Source: Dyella_A sp049445995 (GTDB taxonomy: Bacteria > Pseudomonadota > Gammaproteobacteria > Xanthomonadales > Rhodanobacteraceae). Taken from it: a stretch of DNA of 64,000 bases. Below the pieces are notes generated by a model. The model saw only the letters and a list, made by a program, of their open reading frames with translations, made no database searches and was not told the DNA's origin. Where the stretch lies: the NCBI RefSeq assembly GCF_049445995.1, contig NZ_JBMSDZ010000004.1, positions 124,001-188,000 on the forward strand. The letters run 5' to 3'. Positions within the stretch are counted from its first letter, which is position 1, and every line of letters begins with the position of its first letter. Made by a program: the position numbers and the translations under genes. Shown piece after piece: positions 16,312 through 24,244 of the stretch.

Positions 16312-16851
16312 GTGAGCAAGCCGTCGATCAACCAGCGCCTGGCCGTCTATCCGGGCACCTTCGATCCGATCACCAACGGCCACACCGACCTGGTGGCGCG
16401 CGCCGCGCCGCTGTTCGAGCGCATCGTGGTGGCTGTAGCCGAAAGCCCGAACAAGGGTAAGGGGCCGGGCTTCTCGATGCACGAGCGGATTGCGCTGGCG
16501 CGGCTGGCGCTGGCCGACCTGCCGAACGTGGAAGTGCGCGGCTTCGACTGCCTGCTGGCGCAGTTTGTCGACCGGGTCGGCGCAGGCGTGATCATCCGCG
16601 GGCTGCGCGCCGTGTCGGATTTCGAATACGAGTTCCAGCTGGCCAGCATGAACCGGCACCTGATTCCGCAGGTCGAGACGCTGTTCCTCACGCCGGCGGA
16701 GCAGTACAGCTTCATTTCCTCGTCGTTGGTACGCGAGATCGGCCGCCTCGGCGGGGATATTTCCGGTTTCGTGCATCCGGCGGTGCAACAGGCCATGCGC
16801 CAGCGCTGGCACAAAAAGCAACCTGACAACGAAGGTGACCACCATGCGTAA
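16312..16851 (+). CDS. coaD: Phosphopantetheine adenylyltransferase
   Basis: Penultimate step of coenzyme A synthesis: ATP plus 4'-phosphopantetheine to dephospho-CoA. It has the nucleotidyltransferase motif YPGTFDPITNGH, RGLRAVSDFEYE and the ATP-binding ISSSLVRE. I chose the GTG at 16312 because homologues begin about ten residues before AVYPGTFD; an in-frame ATG at 16282 directly after the rsmD stop would add ten residues without family similarity or a visible ribosome site. The last eight bases overlap the following lipoprotein gene. Confidence 0.93.
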   Translation: MSKPSINQRLAVYPGTFDPITNGHTDLVARAAPLFERIVVAVAESPNKGKGPGFSMHERIALARLALADLPNVEVRGFDCLLAQFVDRVGAGVIIRGLRAVSDFEYEFQLASMNRHLIPQVETLFLTPAEQYSFISSSLVREIGRLGGDISGFVHPAVQQAMRQRWHKKQPDNEGDHHA

Positions 16852-17344
16852 GTTCGTCCTCGCCGCCACGCTCGCCCTGGCCGGTACCGTCATGCTCTCG
16901 GCCTGCAACAAACAGGGTGACGGGCAGCAGACCGCCCAACAGACCCAGAAGGCCACCAAGCCGACCGATCCGAACGATACCAAGGCCTGGAACGCCTACC
17001 TCGGCCAGATCGTCACCGCCAACATGCAGGGCATGAGCGCCGATCGCCCCTACGCCTACCTGGTGCCGGCCGGCGACGATGCCGATTCGCAGGCCAAGTA
17101 CGGCCGCCAGCTCGAGGCGGTGCAGGGTGTGGTCGCCCGCGGCGTGCTGCCGGGCAACATGCTGGTGTTCGCCGGCCCCAACTCGGCCAAGACCGCCGAC
17201 TTCATCACGGCCGCGTTCAAGGACGCCAGGCCGGGTTCGTTCAAGGACGTCATCGTGCTGTTCATCGGCGACGAGGCCGACAAGCAGCGCGTGATGGACG
17301 TGCTGACCCCGACCAGCGCCAACATCCGTTTCGTCGCCATGTAA
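16844..17344 (+). CDS. Putative lipoprotein of unknown function
   Basis: 166 residues starting at the ATG at 16844, which has GAAGGTG upstream and overlaps the coaD stop by eight bases. The N terminus (MRKFVLAATLALAGTVMLSAC) ends in a lipobox with Cys21, so it is probably lipidated and periplasmic. A Gln/Thr-rich linker (to about residue 45) precedes a folded domain with no recognised motif (segments AKYGRQLEAVQGV and DVIVLFIGDEADKQRV). Neighbouring genes give no functional link. Confidence 0.85.
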   Translation: MRKFVLAATLALAGTVMLSACNKQGDGQQTAQQTQKATKPTDPNDTKAWNAYLGQIVTANMQGMSADRPYAYLVPAGDDADSQAKYGRQLEAVQGVVARGVLPGNMLVFAGPNSAKTADFITAAFKDARPGSFKDVIVLFIGDEADKQRVMDVLTPTSANIRFVAM

Positions 17345-17439
17345 TCGGCAGCTGCGGAAGCCGGGTTGCGCTTGCGCGATCCGGCCTGGCGCGTGGTGCC
17401 ATGCCGCCACGCGCCTTTCCGCCGGCCGTATACCGCCCC

Positions 17440-17700
17440 ATGGCCCTCAAGATCCTCGACACCTGCGTCAACTGCGACGTCTGCGAACCGGCCTGTCCGA
17501 ACCAGGCGATCTCGCTGGGCGAGGAGTTCTACGTGATCGATCCGGCCCGCTGCACGGAGTGCCACGGGCATTACGACGAGCCGCAGTGCGTGGTGGTGTG
17601 CCCGGTCGAATGCATCATCGTCGACCCCGACCACGTGGAAACCGACGCACAGCTCGACCTGAAGTACCGACAGCTGACCGGAACCGGCGACGGTTCCTGA
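17440..17700 (+). CDS. yfhL: YfhL family 4Fe-4S ferredoxin
   Basis: 86-residue two-cluster ferredoxin. The first cluster motif is CVNCDVCEPACP and the second CTECHGHYDEPQCVVVCP; the insertion between the second and third Cys of the second motif is typical of the YfhL/Alvin-type 2[4Fe-4S] ferredoxins with low potential. The frame is open 13 codons upstream, but family similarity starts at MALKI. Its electron-transfer partner is not known from context. CoaD next to this ferredoxin is a common arrangement in gammaproteobacteria. Confidence 0.93.
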   Translation: MALKILDTCVNCDVCEPACPNQAISLGEEFYVIDPARCTECHGHYDEPQCVVVCPVECIIVDPDHVETDAQLDLKYRQLTGTGDGS

Positions 17701-17728
17701 GCCGGCGCTCCACCCGCAGGGTCGACCC

Positions 17729-18595
17729 ATGCCATTGTTCTCGATTCTCGGCAATTCGCAGCGGCTCGACGGCGGCGCGATGTTCGGCAACGCGCCGCGC
17801 GCGCTGTGGTCGCGCTGGATCGCGCCGGATGGGGAAAACCGCATCCCGCTGGCCTGCCGCTGCCTGCTGGTGAAGGATGCGGACGGCCGCCACGTGCTGT
17901 TCGAGACCGGCATCGGCGCGTTCTTCGAGCCGGCCCTGCGCGAGCGCTACGGCGTGGTGGAATCGCGCCACGTGCTGCTCGATGCGCTGGCGGAACTGGG
18001 CCTGTCGCACGAGGACATCGACGTGGTGGTGCTCTCGCACCTGCACTTCGACCACGCCGGCGGCCTGCTCGCGCCGTGGGCCGATGGCGCGCCGCCGCGG
18101 CTGCTGTTTCCCCGGGCGCGCTTCCTGGTGGGCGCCGTACACTGGCGGCGCGCGCTCGATCCGCATCCGCGCGACCGCGCCTCGTTCATCCCCGAACTGC
18201 CCGGCCTGCTCCAGGCCAGCGGGCGGCTGGAACTGGTCGAGGGGGCACACTCGGCCACGCTGGGCGAGGCGGTGCGCTTCCATTATTCGGACGGCCATAC
18301 GCCCGGCCTGATGATGGCCGAGGTCGGCGGCGTGGTGTTCTGCGCCGACCTGATCCCCGGCCGGCACTGGGTGCACCTGCCGATCACCATGGGCTACGAC
18401 CGCTGGCCGGAAAAGCTGATCGAGGAGAAGCGCGAGTTCCTCCAGGACAAGCTCTCCCGCGGCGTGCGGCTGTTCTTCACCCACGATCATGAGTGCGCGC
18501 TGGCGGAGGTGACCTGCGACGCGCGCGGTCGCTTCGGCACCGCGCACGAGCGCGCTGCGCTGGCCGGTTCGCTGGCCGCGCCGGAGGCGACGTGA
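17729..18595 (+). CDS. Metallo-beta-lactamase fold hydrolase
   Basis: 288-residue cytoplasmic enzyme of the MBL superfamily. The metal motif HLHFDHAGG has His104, His106, Asp108 and His109. Further likely ligands lie in GHTPG, CADLIPG and FTHDHE. It resembles quorum-quenching lactonase-like and general MBL hydrolases; the substrate cannot be assigned. Its stop shares one base with the ATG of the downstream membrane protein, indicating co-translation. Confidence 0.88.
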   Translation: MPLFSILGNSQRLDGGAMFGNAPRALWSRWIAPDGENRIPLACRCLLVKDADGRHVLFETGIGAFFEPALRERYGVVESRHVLLDALAELGLSHEDIDVVVLSHLHFDHAGGLLAPWADGAPPRLLFPRARFLVGAVHWRRALDPHPRDRASFIPELPGLLQASGRLELVEGAHSATLGEAVRFHYSDGHTPGLMMAEVGGVVFCADLIPGRHWVHLPITMGYDRWPEKLIEEKREFLQDKLSRGVRLFFTHDHECALAEVTCDARGRFGTAHERAALAGSLAAPEAT

Positions 18596-19665
18596 TGCGC
18601 GGCGAGCATGTCCCACGCGTGCTGGTCATCGGCGGCGTGCTGCTCAAGGTGCTCGGTGCGCTGCTGGTGCTGGGCGGGCTGGCGCTGCTGGCATCCACCG
18701 AGAACGGCCTGCTGGCCTATCGCCAGGCGGCGCAGCGGCACGGTGGCGAGATTCTCGATCTGGACCGGCAGATCGGCCCGGAGATCGGCCAGTACGGCTA
18801 CATGGCGCGCATCGCCGGCACCCCCCGCGTGGTGGTCCCGCCGCGCGATGCGGACTTCAACCAGAGCGCGGCGGTGCCCGTGCTGATCCGCCACGTGGAG
18901 ATGTTCCAGTGGCGCGAGGTGGTCGTCGGCGGTGTCGCCCACTACGAACTGGACTGGGTCGACCATCCGGTCGACGCCAACCGTTTCGAGCATCCGGCCG
19001 GCCACGCGAACCCGGGCAGGTTTCCGATCGTGGGGCGGCAGTTCGACGCCGGCGAGGTGCGCCTGGGCGGGTTCCGGCTGTCCACGCCGCTGCTGCATGC
19101 GCTGCCGGGCAGCGCGCGGCTCACGCCGGACGCCAGGGCGCTGCCGCCCAACCTGGCGGCCAGTTTCTCGGCGGACGGCGACTACCTCACCACCAGCGCG
19201 CAGCCGCAGTCGCCGCGGCTGGGCGACCTGCGCGTGAGCTGGGAAACGGTGCCGGTGCAGACGGTGACCGTGGTCGGCCGCCTCGACGGCGACACCCTGG
19301 TGCCGGCCACCGACGCGCCCGACGGCAAGGGTTACGAGGTGCAGCTCGGCGAGCGGGCGCTGGTGGACATCTTCCCCGACCTGCCGATGCCACCGGAAGG
19401 CGTCATGCCGCGGCGCGCGATCGCGCTGCTGCTGGCCGCACTGGGCGTGCTGGCACTGCTGTGGGAGCGCCGCGAGCACGTCAGCGACCTGCTGCTGCCG
19501 GTGGGCATCGGCGCCCTGCTGATCGGCGCGGTCGGCGGCACGATGTGGCTGGGCGGCAGTGTGGGGATGAGCCTGCGCTGGTTCATGCTGGCCGGGTTGG
19601 GGCTGGCGATCGCCGCCTGGCCACTGTGGCGGCGCCAGCGCGCGGGCGGTGGCGAACCGGGCTGA
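18595..19665 (+). CDS. TMEM43 (LUMA) family membrane protein
   Basis: 356 residues: one N-terminal helix (about 11-33), a long soluble domain (about 40-275), and three C-terminal helices (about 282-345). This layout, the opening GGVLLKVLGALLVLGGLALL followed by ENGLLAYR, and WREVVVGGVAHYELDWVD match the TMEM43 family, which has scattered bacterial members of unknown role. The start is the ATG overlapping the preceding MBL gene stop (TGATG). The two genes probably act together. Confidence 0.75.
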   Translation: MRGEHVPRVLVIGGVLLKVLGALLVLGGLALLASTENGLLAYRQAAQRHGGEILDLDRQIGPEIGQYGYMARIAGTPRVVVPPRDADFNQSAAVPVLIRHVEMFQWREVVVGGVAHYELDWVDHPVDANRFEHPAGHANPGRFPIVGRQFDAGEVRLGGFRLSTPLLHALPGSARLTPDARALPPNLAASFSADGDYLTTSAQPQSPRLGDLRVSWETVPVQTVTVVGRLDGDTLVPATDAPDGKGYEVQLGERALVDIFPDLPMPPEGVMPRRAIALLLAALGVLALLWERREHVSDLLLPVGIGALLIGAVGGTMWLGGSVGMSLRWFMLAGLGLAIAAWPLWRRQRAGGGEPG

Positions 19666-19771
19666 GAGCCGAGAAAAATTCGACCGCCGCAGGGAACCTC
19701 GAAAAACCGCTCTTTGTTCATCATTTCCGCGAAAGCGGGGATGACGAGCCTTATTTCGAGTTTTTCGAGGT
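19662..19771. repeat. Family D repeat start and nested palindrome
   Basis: The TMEM43-like gene stop lies in CTGAGAGCCGAGAAAAATTC (19662-19681), then GACCGCCG, matching one arm of the family D repeat at 40482-40582. Directly behind it AACCTCGAAAAAC and its reverse complement GTTTTTCGAGGTT form a 13-base inverted repeat that encloses a second small palindrome, TTTCCGCGAAAGCGGGGATGA. This is a compact mosaic of short repeats between convergent genes. Confidence 0.7.
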
Positions 19772-19869
19772 TCGCCGCAGCGATCGCGCCGCGCCGCGTC
19801 GCGTTTGGTTCCATGAAAAAGCCGCCTCGCGGCGACTCCCCGCATCCATCGGGATGGCCGCCTGGCCGA

Positions 19870-21135
19870 TCAGCTCGGCCGCGCCTCGGCGTGCGAAAAC
19901 ACTTGGTCGGCAAACTGGGTCGCCTCCAGGTAGATCGCGGCCATGCGCTGGATGCGCTGCGGCTGCGCGTTCTGGCCGGTGAGCTCGCCCGCTTCCCACG
20001 CATGGATCTGCTCCAGCAGCGGGCCGAACGGGCCGCGTCCGCCGACCAGCGCCTCGGCGATCTCCGGCACCAGCGGCAGGTGCCTGAGCACGAACTCCAT
20101 CGGCGCGCACATCAGCGTGTCCAGCAGCGAGAACAGGCCGGCGGTGAAGGCCATCTCCTGCCTGTCGCGCGCCATGCCGGCGCCGACGGCGAGCTTCTCG
20201 CACATGTGGGCGCGGATCAGCGCCGCGCGCAGCAGCTCCGGCGGACGATCGTCCATGCCACTGAGCGACATGGTGTAGATCCAGTTGCGCATGCGGGTGA
20301 CGCCGAAGAAGATCGCCGCCTGCTGCACCGACTTCAGCTGCTTGGGCAGCGAGAAGTAGGCCGAATTGACGCAGCTCAGCAGCTTGTAGCTGAGGATGGC
20401 GTCGTCGCGGATGATGTCGCCCAGCTCCACCGGACCCGGGTTGGACTCCTGCAGCTCGCGCATCAGGCGCAGCATGCTCAGCCGGTTGGCGGTGAGCACC
20501 GGCACCTCGACGGTTTCCGGGATCAGCAGGTAGCGGCCCTGGATCGCCTGCAGCGGCAGCTCCAGGCAGCGCTGGTAGGTGGCGTGGTCGTCGACCTGGC
20601 CGGCCACCACCCAGATGCCGCGGTCGTGCAGTTGCTGGCTGGTTTCGCGCAGCACTTCGGGCGCCATCACGCTGGCGTCCAGCCGCACGAACTGCACGAT
20701 CTGCAGCAACGCCTCCAGCGCCGCCGAGCCGGCGATCTCCGGTTCCGTGACGTCCAGCATCAGCAGGCAGCCGCGCTGGGCCATCTGCTGCAGGCGCTCC
20801 ATCAGCGTCGTGTCGTGCGCCACTTCCGGGCGCAGCAGCACGCCGAAGCGCGGCTGGTGCAGCAGCACGTCGGTCTGCTCCAGCAGCAGGTCGCGCGACA
20901 GGCGCAGGAAGGTGCGGTTGCCGCGCACCAGGCGGGTCAGCGCGCCGTCGAGGATGGTCGACAGCACGCGCTGCATCAGCGCGGCCTCGTCGACGCCCTC
21001 GCGGTGAAACAGGATCTCGTAGGCGAACAGCTGGCGCCTGGCGTCCAGCATCGGCAGGCGCACCACCGGCAGCGGCTGCTCCGTGCTCATGGCGGGCGGA
21101 AGGGCGGAGGAGGCAGCGGCGGCGACTTGGTTCAT
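19870..21135 (-). CDS. HDOD domain protein with degenerate EAL-like N terminus
   Basis: 421 residues. The first half (about 20-215) resembles EAL phosphodiesterase folds in the YuxH arrangement (AYEILFHREGVD, LLLEQTDVLLHQPRFGVLLR) but lacks the catalytic EAL and metal-binding residues, so it is probably a signalling rather than catalytic domain. The second half (about 220-400) is an HDOD domain (IIRDDAILSYKLLSCVNSAY, AAIFFGVTRMRNW). Such proteins link c-di-GMP and motility or other signalling. It lies next to flgN and 51 bases further along the same strand, so it may be read from the flagellar operon. Confidence 0.85.
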   Translation of the reverse strand: MNQVAAAASSALPPAMSTEQPLPVVRLPMLDARRQLFAYEILFHREGVDEAALMQRVLSTILDGALTRLVRGNRTFLRLSRDLLLEQTDVLLHQPRFGVLLRPEVAHDTTLMERLQQMAQRGCLLMLDVTEPEIAGSAALEALLQIVQFVRLDASVMAPEVLRETSQQLHDRGIWVVAGQVDDHATYQRCLELPLQAIQGRYLLIPETVEVPVLTANRLSMLRLMRELQESNPGPVELGDIIRDDAILSYKLLSCVNSAYFSLPKQLKSVQQAAIFFGVTRMRNWIYTMSLSGMDDRPPELLRAALIRAHMCEKLAVGAGMARDRQEMAFTAGLFSLLDTLMCAPMEFVLRHLPLVPEIAEALVGGRGPFGPLLEQIHAWEAGELTGQNAQPQRIQRMAAIYLEATQFADQVFSHAEARPS

Positions 21136-21186
21136 GGTGACTCTTCGCGCAGGGCGGGGCGCGTGGCGCGCCTCGCGGGGAGGGGA

Positions 21187-21633
21187 TCAGACTTCTGCCA
21201 GCGTGTGCGAGCGGGCGCGCGCATGCAGCGCACCGCTGCGGCCATACACGCCGGCCTCGCCGTCCTGGCCGGTGAGGATCGCCAGCGCCCGGCGCACGCT
21301 GCCCAGACGCTGCTGGACGATGCTGCCGTTGCGCTGGTTCTGGTCGCGGCAGTCGCGCAGCCGGGCCAGCAGCTCGTGCCAGCGCGGCTGCCGTGCCGCG
21401 GCCGCGTGGGGCGCCGCCAGGGCCAGCTGCCGGCGCTCGGCGTCGAGCCGCTCCAGCGCCTGCATCAGCGCCTGCTTGCGCGCGCCGGACGCGTCGATCG
21501 CGGGGACGTCGGCGTCGAGCAGGGCGGTGCGTTCGCGGGCGAGCGCGTCGGCCAGCTCGGCCAGCGAGCGCTGCATGTCGTCCAGCACGGCGCCCAGGGC
21601 ATCGTCCAGCTCGACCTGCAGCGCGGCACTCAT
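21187..21633 (-). CDS. flgN: Flagellar export chaperone FlgN
   Basis: 148 residues, largely helical. FlgN binds the hook-filament junction proteins FlgK and FlgL in the cytoplasm and escorts them to the export gate. The N-terminal helices (LQVELDDALGAVLDDMQRSL) and helical heptad pattern fit the FlgN family; sequence conservation is low, so the call depends partly on position right after flgM. Its start overlaps the flgM stop by 4 bases. Confidence 0.82.
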   Translation of the reverse strand: MSAALQVELDDALGAVLDDMQRSLAELADALARERTALLDADVPAIDASGARKQALMQALERLDAERRQLALAAPHAAAARQPRWHELLARLRDCRDQNQRNGSIVQQRLGSVRRALAILTGQDGEAGVYGRSGALHARARSHTLAEV

Positions 21634-21968
21634 GCGTTGCCGCCCGCAACCGGTTTGCTGCCGGCGATCTGGCTGTCCAGCGAGAGCATGCGGTCGGCGA
21701 TGCGCTCCGGGTTCACCTGATAGGTGCCGGCGGCCAGCGCCTGGCGCACGCGTTCGACCTTGGCGGTGTCGATCGGCGCGGAGTCGCCGGCGCGCGCGGC
21801 TTCCTGCAGGGCGCGGGCCGAGTCGGTCAGGTTGACCTTGTCGGCGGCTGCCGCGCTGCCCGGCTCGCTGCCGCCCGCGGCGGCCGGCGCCTGCGACGGC
21901 GCGTTGCCCTGGCTGCTGCCCGCCTGCGCAAGCTTGGGCAGGCCGTTGTTGGAAATGGTCGTGTTCAT
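21630..21968 (-). CDS. flgM: Anti-sigma-28 factor FlgM
   Basis: 112 residues. FlgM holds FliA inactive in the cytoplasm until it is exported through the finished hook-basal body. The N-terminal half is disordered and Ala/Gly/Ser-rich; the C-terminal half has the FliA-binding pattern DKVNLTDSARALQE, VERVRQALAAGTYQVNPERIADRML. The start was set at MNTTISNNGLPK. It lies between flgA and flgN in a leftward operon. Confidence 0.93.
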   Translation of the reverse strand: MNTTISNNGLPKLAQAGSSQGNAPSQAPAAAGGSEPGSAAAADKVNLTDSARALQEAARAGDSAPIDTAKVERVRQALAAGTYQVNPERIADRMLSLDSQIAGSKPVAGGNA

Positions 21969-22062
21969 GGGTCCGCTCTCTGGTCGGTTTAGGCCCTGTG
22001 TCCCTGTCATCGGCGGCGCCGGCAGGAACTTTAGGGCCGATCGGGCCGTTCTTTCGAAGCGT

Positions 22063-22761
22063 TCAGGGTAATGCCAGCACCACCCCGGGCGCGTCCACCA
22101 TCGCATCCACCACCCGGCCGGAGACCTCGTTGCGCACCCGCAGGCGCGCGCCGCCGTCGCCGCTGCCCAGCGCGATGCCGCCGGCACGCACCTCGATGCC
22201 GTCGAGCCGGGCCACCACCTGCACGCGATCGCCCGCCCGCACCATCTCGCGCCCGCCCAGCGCCGAAGGCGTCAGCACGCTGCCGGGGCCGAGCGGCCGG
22301 GCCAGCGTGCGGCCGGCGGTCTGCTGCAGGTTGTCGATGTAGCCGTAGCCCAGCCGGGTGATGTCGCGTGATGTGCTGCGCACGTCGCCCGCGGTGATGC
22401 CGTCGCCGCGCTGCAGCGGCCGCGCAGTGACCAGCACGTGGCGGAAGATCTGCAGGCGCACGGGTACGTGCACGGTCCAGCCCGCCCCGGCCGTGCAGTG
22501 CACCTGCACGCTCATGCGCGGGCGCGGCGGCAGGTTCGGCGGCAGGCTGGCCACCATGGCGCCGCGGCAGTCGGCCAGGTCGAGGCGCGCATCCACCGGC
22601 GTGGCGCTGGCCTGCACCCGGTTGCCGGGCAGGCTGTATTGCGCCACCAGCCACTGCCGGGCGAACGCGCTGACCGGCTCGTCGCCGGCGCGCGCGGGCA
22701 TCGCCGCGGCAACGACGCCGATACCCAGCAGGCAGCGCAGCAGGGCGGCGGCGCGCGGCAT
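22063..22761 (-). CDS. flgA: Flagellar P-ring assembly chaperone FlgA
   Basis: 232 residues with a signal peptide (about 1-25, cleavage near ARA-GD). FlgA is a periplasmic chaperone for P-ring formation by FlgI. The C-terminal SAF domain is visible (VLVTARPLQRGDGITAGDV, ARPLGPGSVLTPSAL, RAGDRVQVVARLDG). The ATG overlaps the stop of the upstream chemoreceptor gene (TGATG). The gap to flgM is 94 bases. Confidence 0.93.
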   Translation of the reverse strand: MPRAAALLRCLLGIGVVAAAMPARAGDEPVSAFARQWLVAQYSLPGNRVQASATPVDARLDLADCRGAMVASLPPNLPPRPRMSVQVHCTAGAGWTVHVPVRLQIFRHVLVTARPLQRGDGITAGDVRSTSRDITRLGYGYIDNLQQTAGRTLARPLGPGSVLTPSALGGREMVRAGDRVQVVARLDGIEVRAGGIALGSGDGGARLRVRNEVSGRVVDAMVDAPGVVLALP

Positions 22762-24068
22762 CAGCGCTCGGACGCCAGCAACTGCGCGAGCCGGCTGACC
22801 AGCGCCTCGCGCTCGGATTCGAGTTCATCGGCCAGCGCACCGGCTTCGGCTTGCTTGCCTTCGCACAGCAGGCCGACAAAGGCGCTGCCGTGCTCGCCCA
22901 GCCGGACGCAGCCCGCCTGCATGCCGGACGCCGCCGGGTGATCGGCATACTGGGCGAGCAGACGCGCCAGCGCGCGCTGCAGTGCACTGGTGTCGAACCA
23001 GCGGCGGTCCAGCGCGGCCGGTTCGGCCAGCGCCAGTTCCATCGCCTGGCGCATGCCCTGGGCCGATTCGCGCACGGTGAGGCTGAGGCTGGCCGGATCC
23101 TTGCCGCTGAGGCTTTCCAGCCATTCCAGTCCGAGCCGCTGCGAGAGCAGGGCGGAGCGGGCCAGCACTTCGGCCTGCCGGCGCGCCTCGGTGCCGCGGC
23201 GCTGCAGCGCGCCCAGCGTGGCCTGCGTGCCGGTGGCGCGCACGTGCTGGGCATCGTGGTTGTGGCGCAGCGTGCCGATGCGCTCGCGCGCCAGCTGCAG
23301 CGCGACGGCGCCCTGCTGCAGCGAGGCGTCGGCCCGGCCGATGCCCTGTTGCGCGCGTTCCAGTCGCTGCATGCCCTGGCGCACGTCGCCGTCGAGCTGC
23401 AGCGAGAACTCGCCGATCGAGCCGGTGACGGCCTCGATCTCGGAGGTGGCCTGGGTGGTCTTCTCGGCAAGCTGCTTTACCTCGTCGGCGACCACCGCGA
23501 AGCCGCGGCCGGCCTCGCCGGCGCGGGCGGCCTCGATCGCCGCGTTGAGCGCGACCAGGTTGGTCTGGTGCGCGATCTCCTGTACCACGCCGGTGAGCTT
23601 GCGGATCTGCGCGACCTGTTCGGCCAGCTTGTTCTGGTTGCGGTTCATCGCGGCCATCGCGCTGCGCAGCAGGCGCAGCTGGCCGTCGAGCTCGCTGACG
23701 TTGCCGACGCCGGCATGGCTGGCCTGGTCGGCGTTGTCCAGGCTGGCGGCGACCTGCTGCAGGCCCGTCGAGATCCCGGCGCTGCCATCCGTCAAACGCC
23801 CGACGTTGTCGTGGCATTCGCGGGCGGAGTCCTCCAGCGCCTTCTGTTCGTGCGCGAGCTGCTGGGCGGCACCGAGCAGCAGGCTCTGCTGTTCGATGGT
23901 CTGCAGCGCGACGGCCGCGGGCGCCCGCCCGCCGGCCAGCTTCAGCAGCGGCGCCAGCGCCTGCGCCAGCCGGGGGTGCTGGCCACTGAGCCGGGCGAGT
24001 TGTGCCTCGTCGCCCGATGCGGCGGCCTGGGCGAAGGCGGCCAGATGCTGGCTGCGGATGAAACTCAT
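22761..24068 (-). CDS. Soluble methyl-accepting chemotaxis protein
   Basis: 435 residues with no membrane helix, so a cytoplasmic chemoreceptor. The conserved signalling hairpin tip EIAHQTNLVALNAAIEAARA is followed by GRGFAVVADEVKQLAEKTT. A helical N-terminal part (1-100) and a C-terminal part (about 330-435) flank it. The ligand or partner is unknown; soluble receptors near flagellar genes often sense internal or metabolic state. A sigma-54 site lies 63-78 bases upstream. It heads the operon receptor-flgA-flgM-flgN. Confidence 0.92.
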   Translation of the reverse strand: MSFIRSQHLAAFAQAAASGDEAQLARLSGQHPRLAQALAPLLKLAGGRAPAAVALQTIEQQSLLLGAAQQLAHEQKALEDSARECHDNVGRLTDGSAGISTGLQQVAASLDNADQASHAGVGNVSELDGQLRLLRSAMAAMNRNQNKLAEQVAQIRKLTGVVQEIAHQTNLVALNAAIEAARAGEAGRGFAVVADEVKQLAEKTTQATSEIEAVTGSIGEFSLQLDGDVRQGMQRLERAQQGIGRADASLQQGAVALQLARERIGTLRHNHDAQHVRATGTQATLGALQRRGTEARRQAEVLARSALLSQRLGLEWLESLSGKDPASLSLTVRESAQGMRQAMELALAEPAALDRRWFDTSALQRALARLLAQYADHPAASGMQAGCVRLGEHGSAFVGLLCEGKQAEAGALADELESEREALVSRLAQLLASER

Positions 24069-24130
24069 GGACGGGCGTTTCCTTTTCAGGTGGCCAGCGG
24101 GGATCGACCGCCGGCGACGGAACTTGAGCA

Positions 24131-24146
24131 AGCAAGGCACATGCCA
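24131..24146 (-). promoter_or_regulatory. Sigma-54 promoter for the chemoreceptor-flgAMN operon
   Basis: On the minus strand TGGCATG-TGCC-TTGCT matches the RpoN consensus (TGGCACG-N4-TTGCA/T) with correct GG-GC spacing. It lies 63 bases upstream of the chemoreceptor ATG and fits FleQ/RpoN control of early flagellar genes. Confidence 0.7.
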
Positions 24147-24166
24147 TGGCACGACAGGCCCTGCGC

Positions 24167-24193
24167 TCAAGCCGCGCCGGCCAGCGCCGATAG
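24167..24193 (+). promoter_or_regulatory. Sigma-28 (FliA) promoter for cheV
   Basis: TCAAG, 14 bases, GCCGATAG: a close match to the FliA consensus used in pseudomonads and relatives (TCAAG-N14-GCCGATAA). It ends 51 bases before the cheV ATG. Confidence 0.7.
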
Positions 24194-24244
24194 CGGTGGG
24201 TCCGCCGCGCACGCGGTGCTGCTTTCAAGATAGGGAAACCCGGC

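Noticed and set aside
24147..24165. Rightward sigma-54-like TGGCACGACAGGCCCTGC before cheV
   Set aside because: GG to GC spacing is wrong (12 or 13 bases instead of 10 depending on the pair chosen); the sigma-28 site is a better match.
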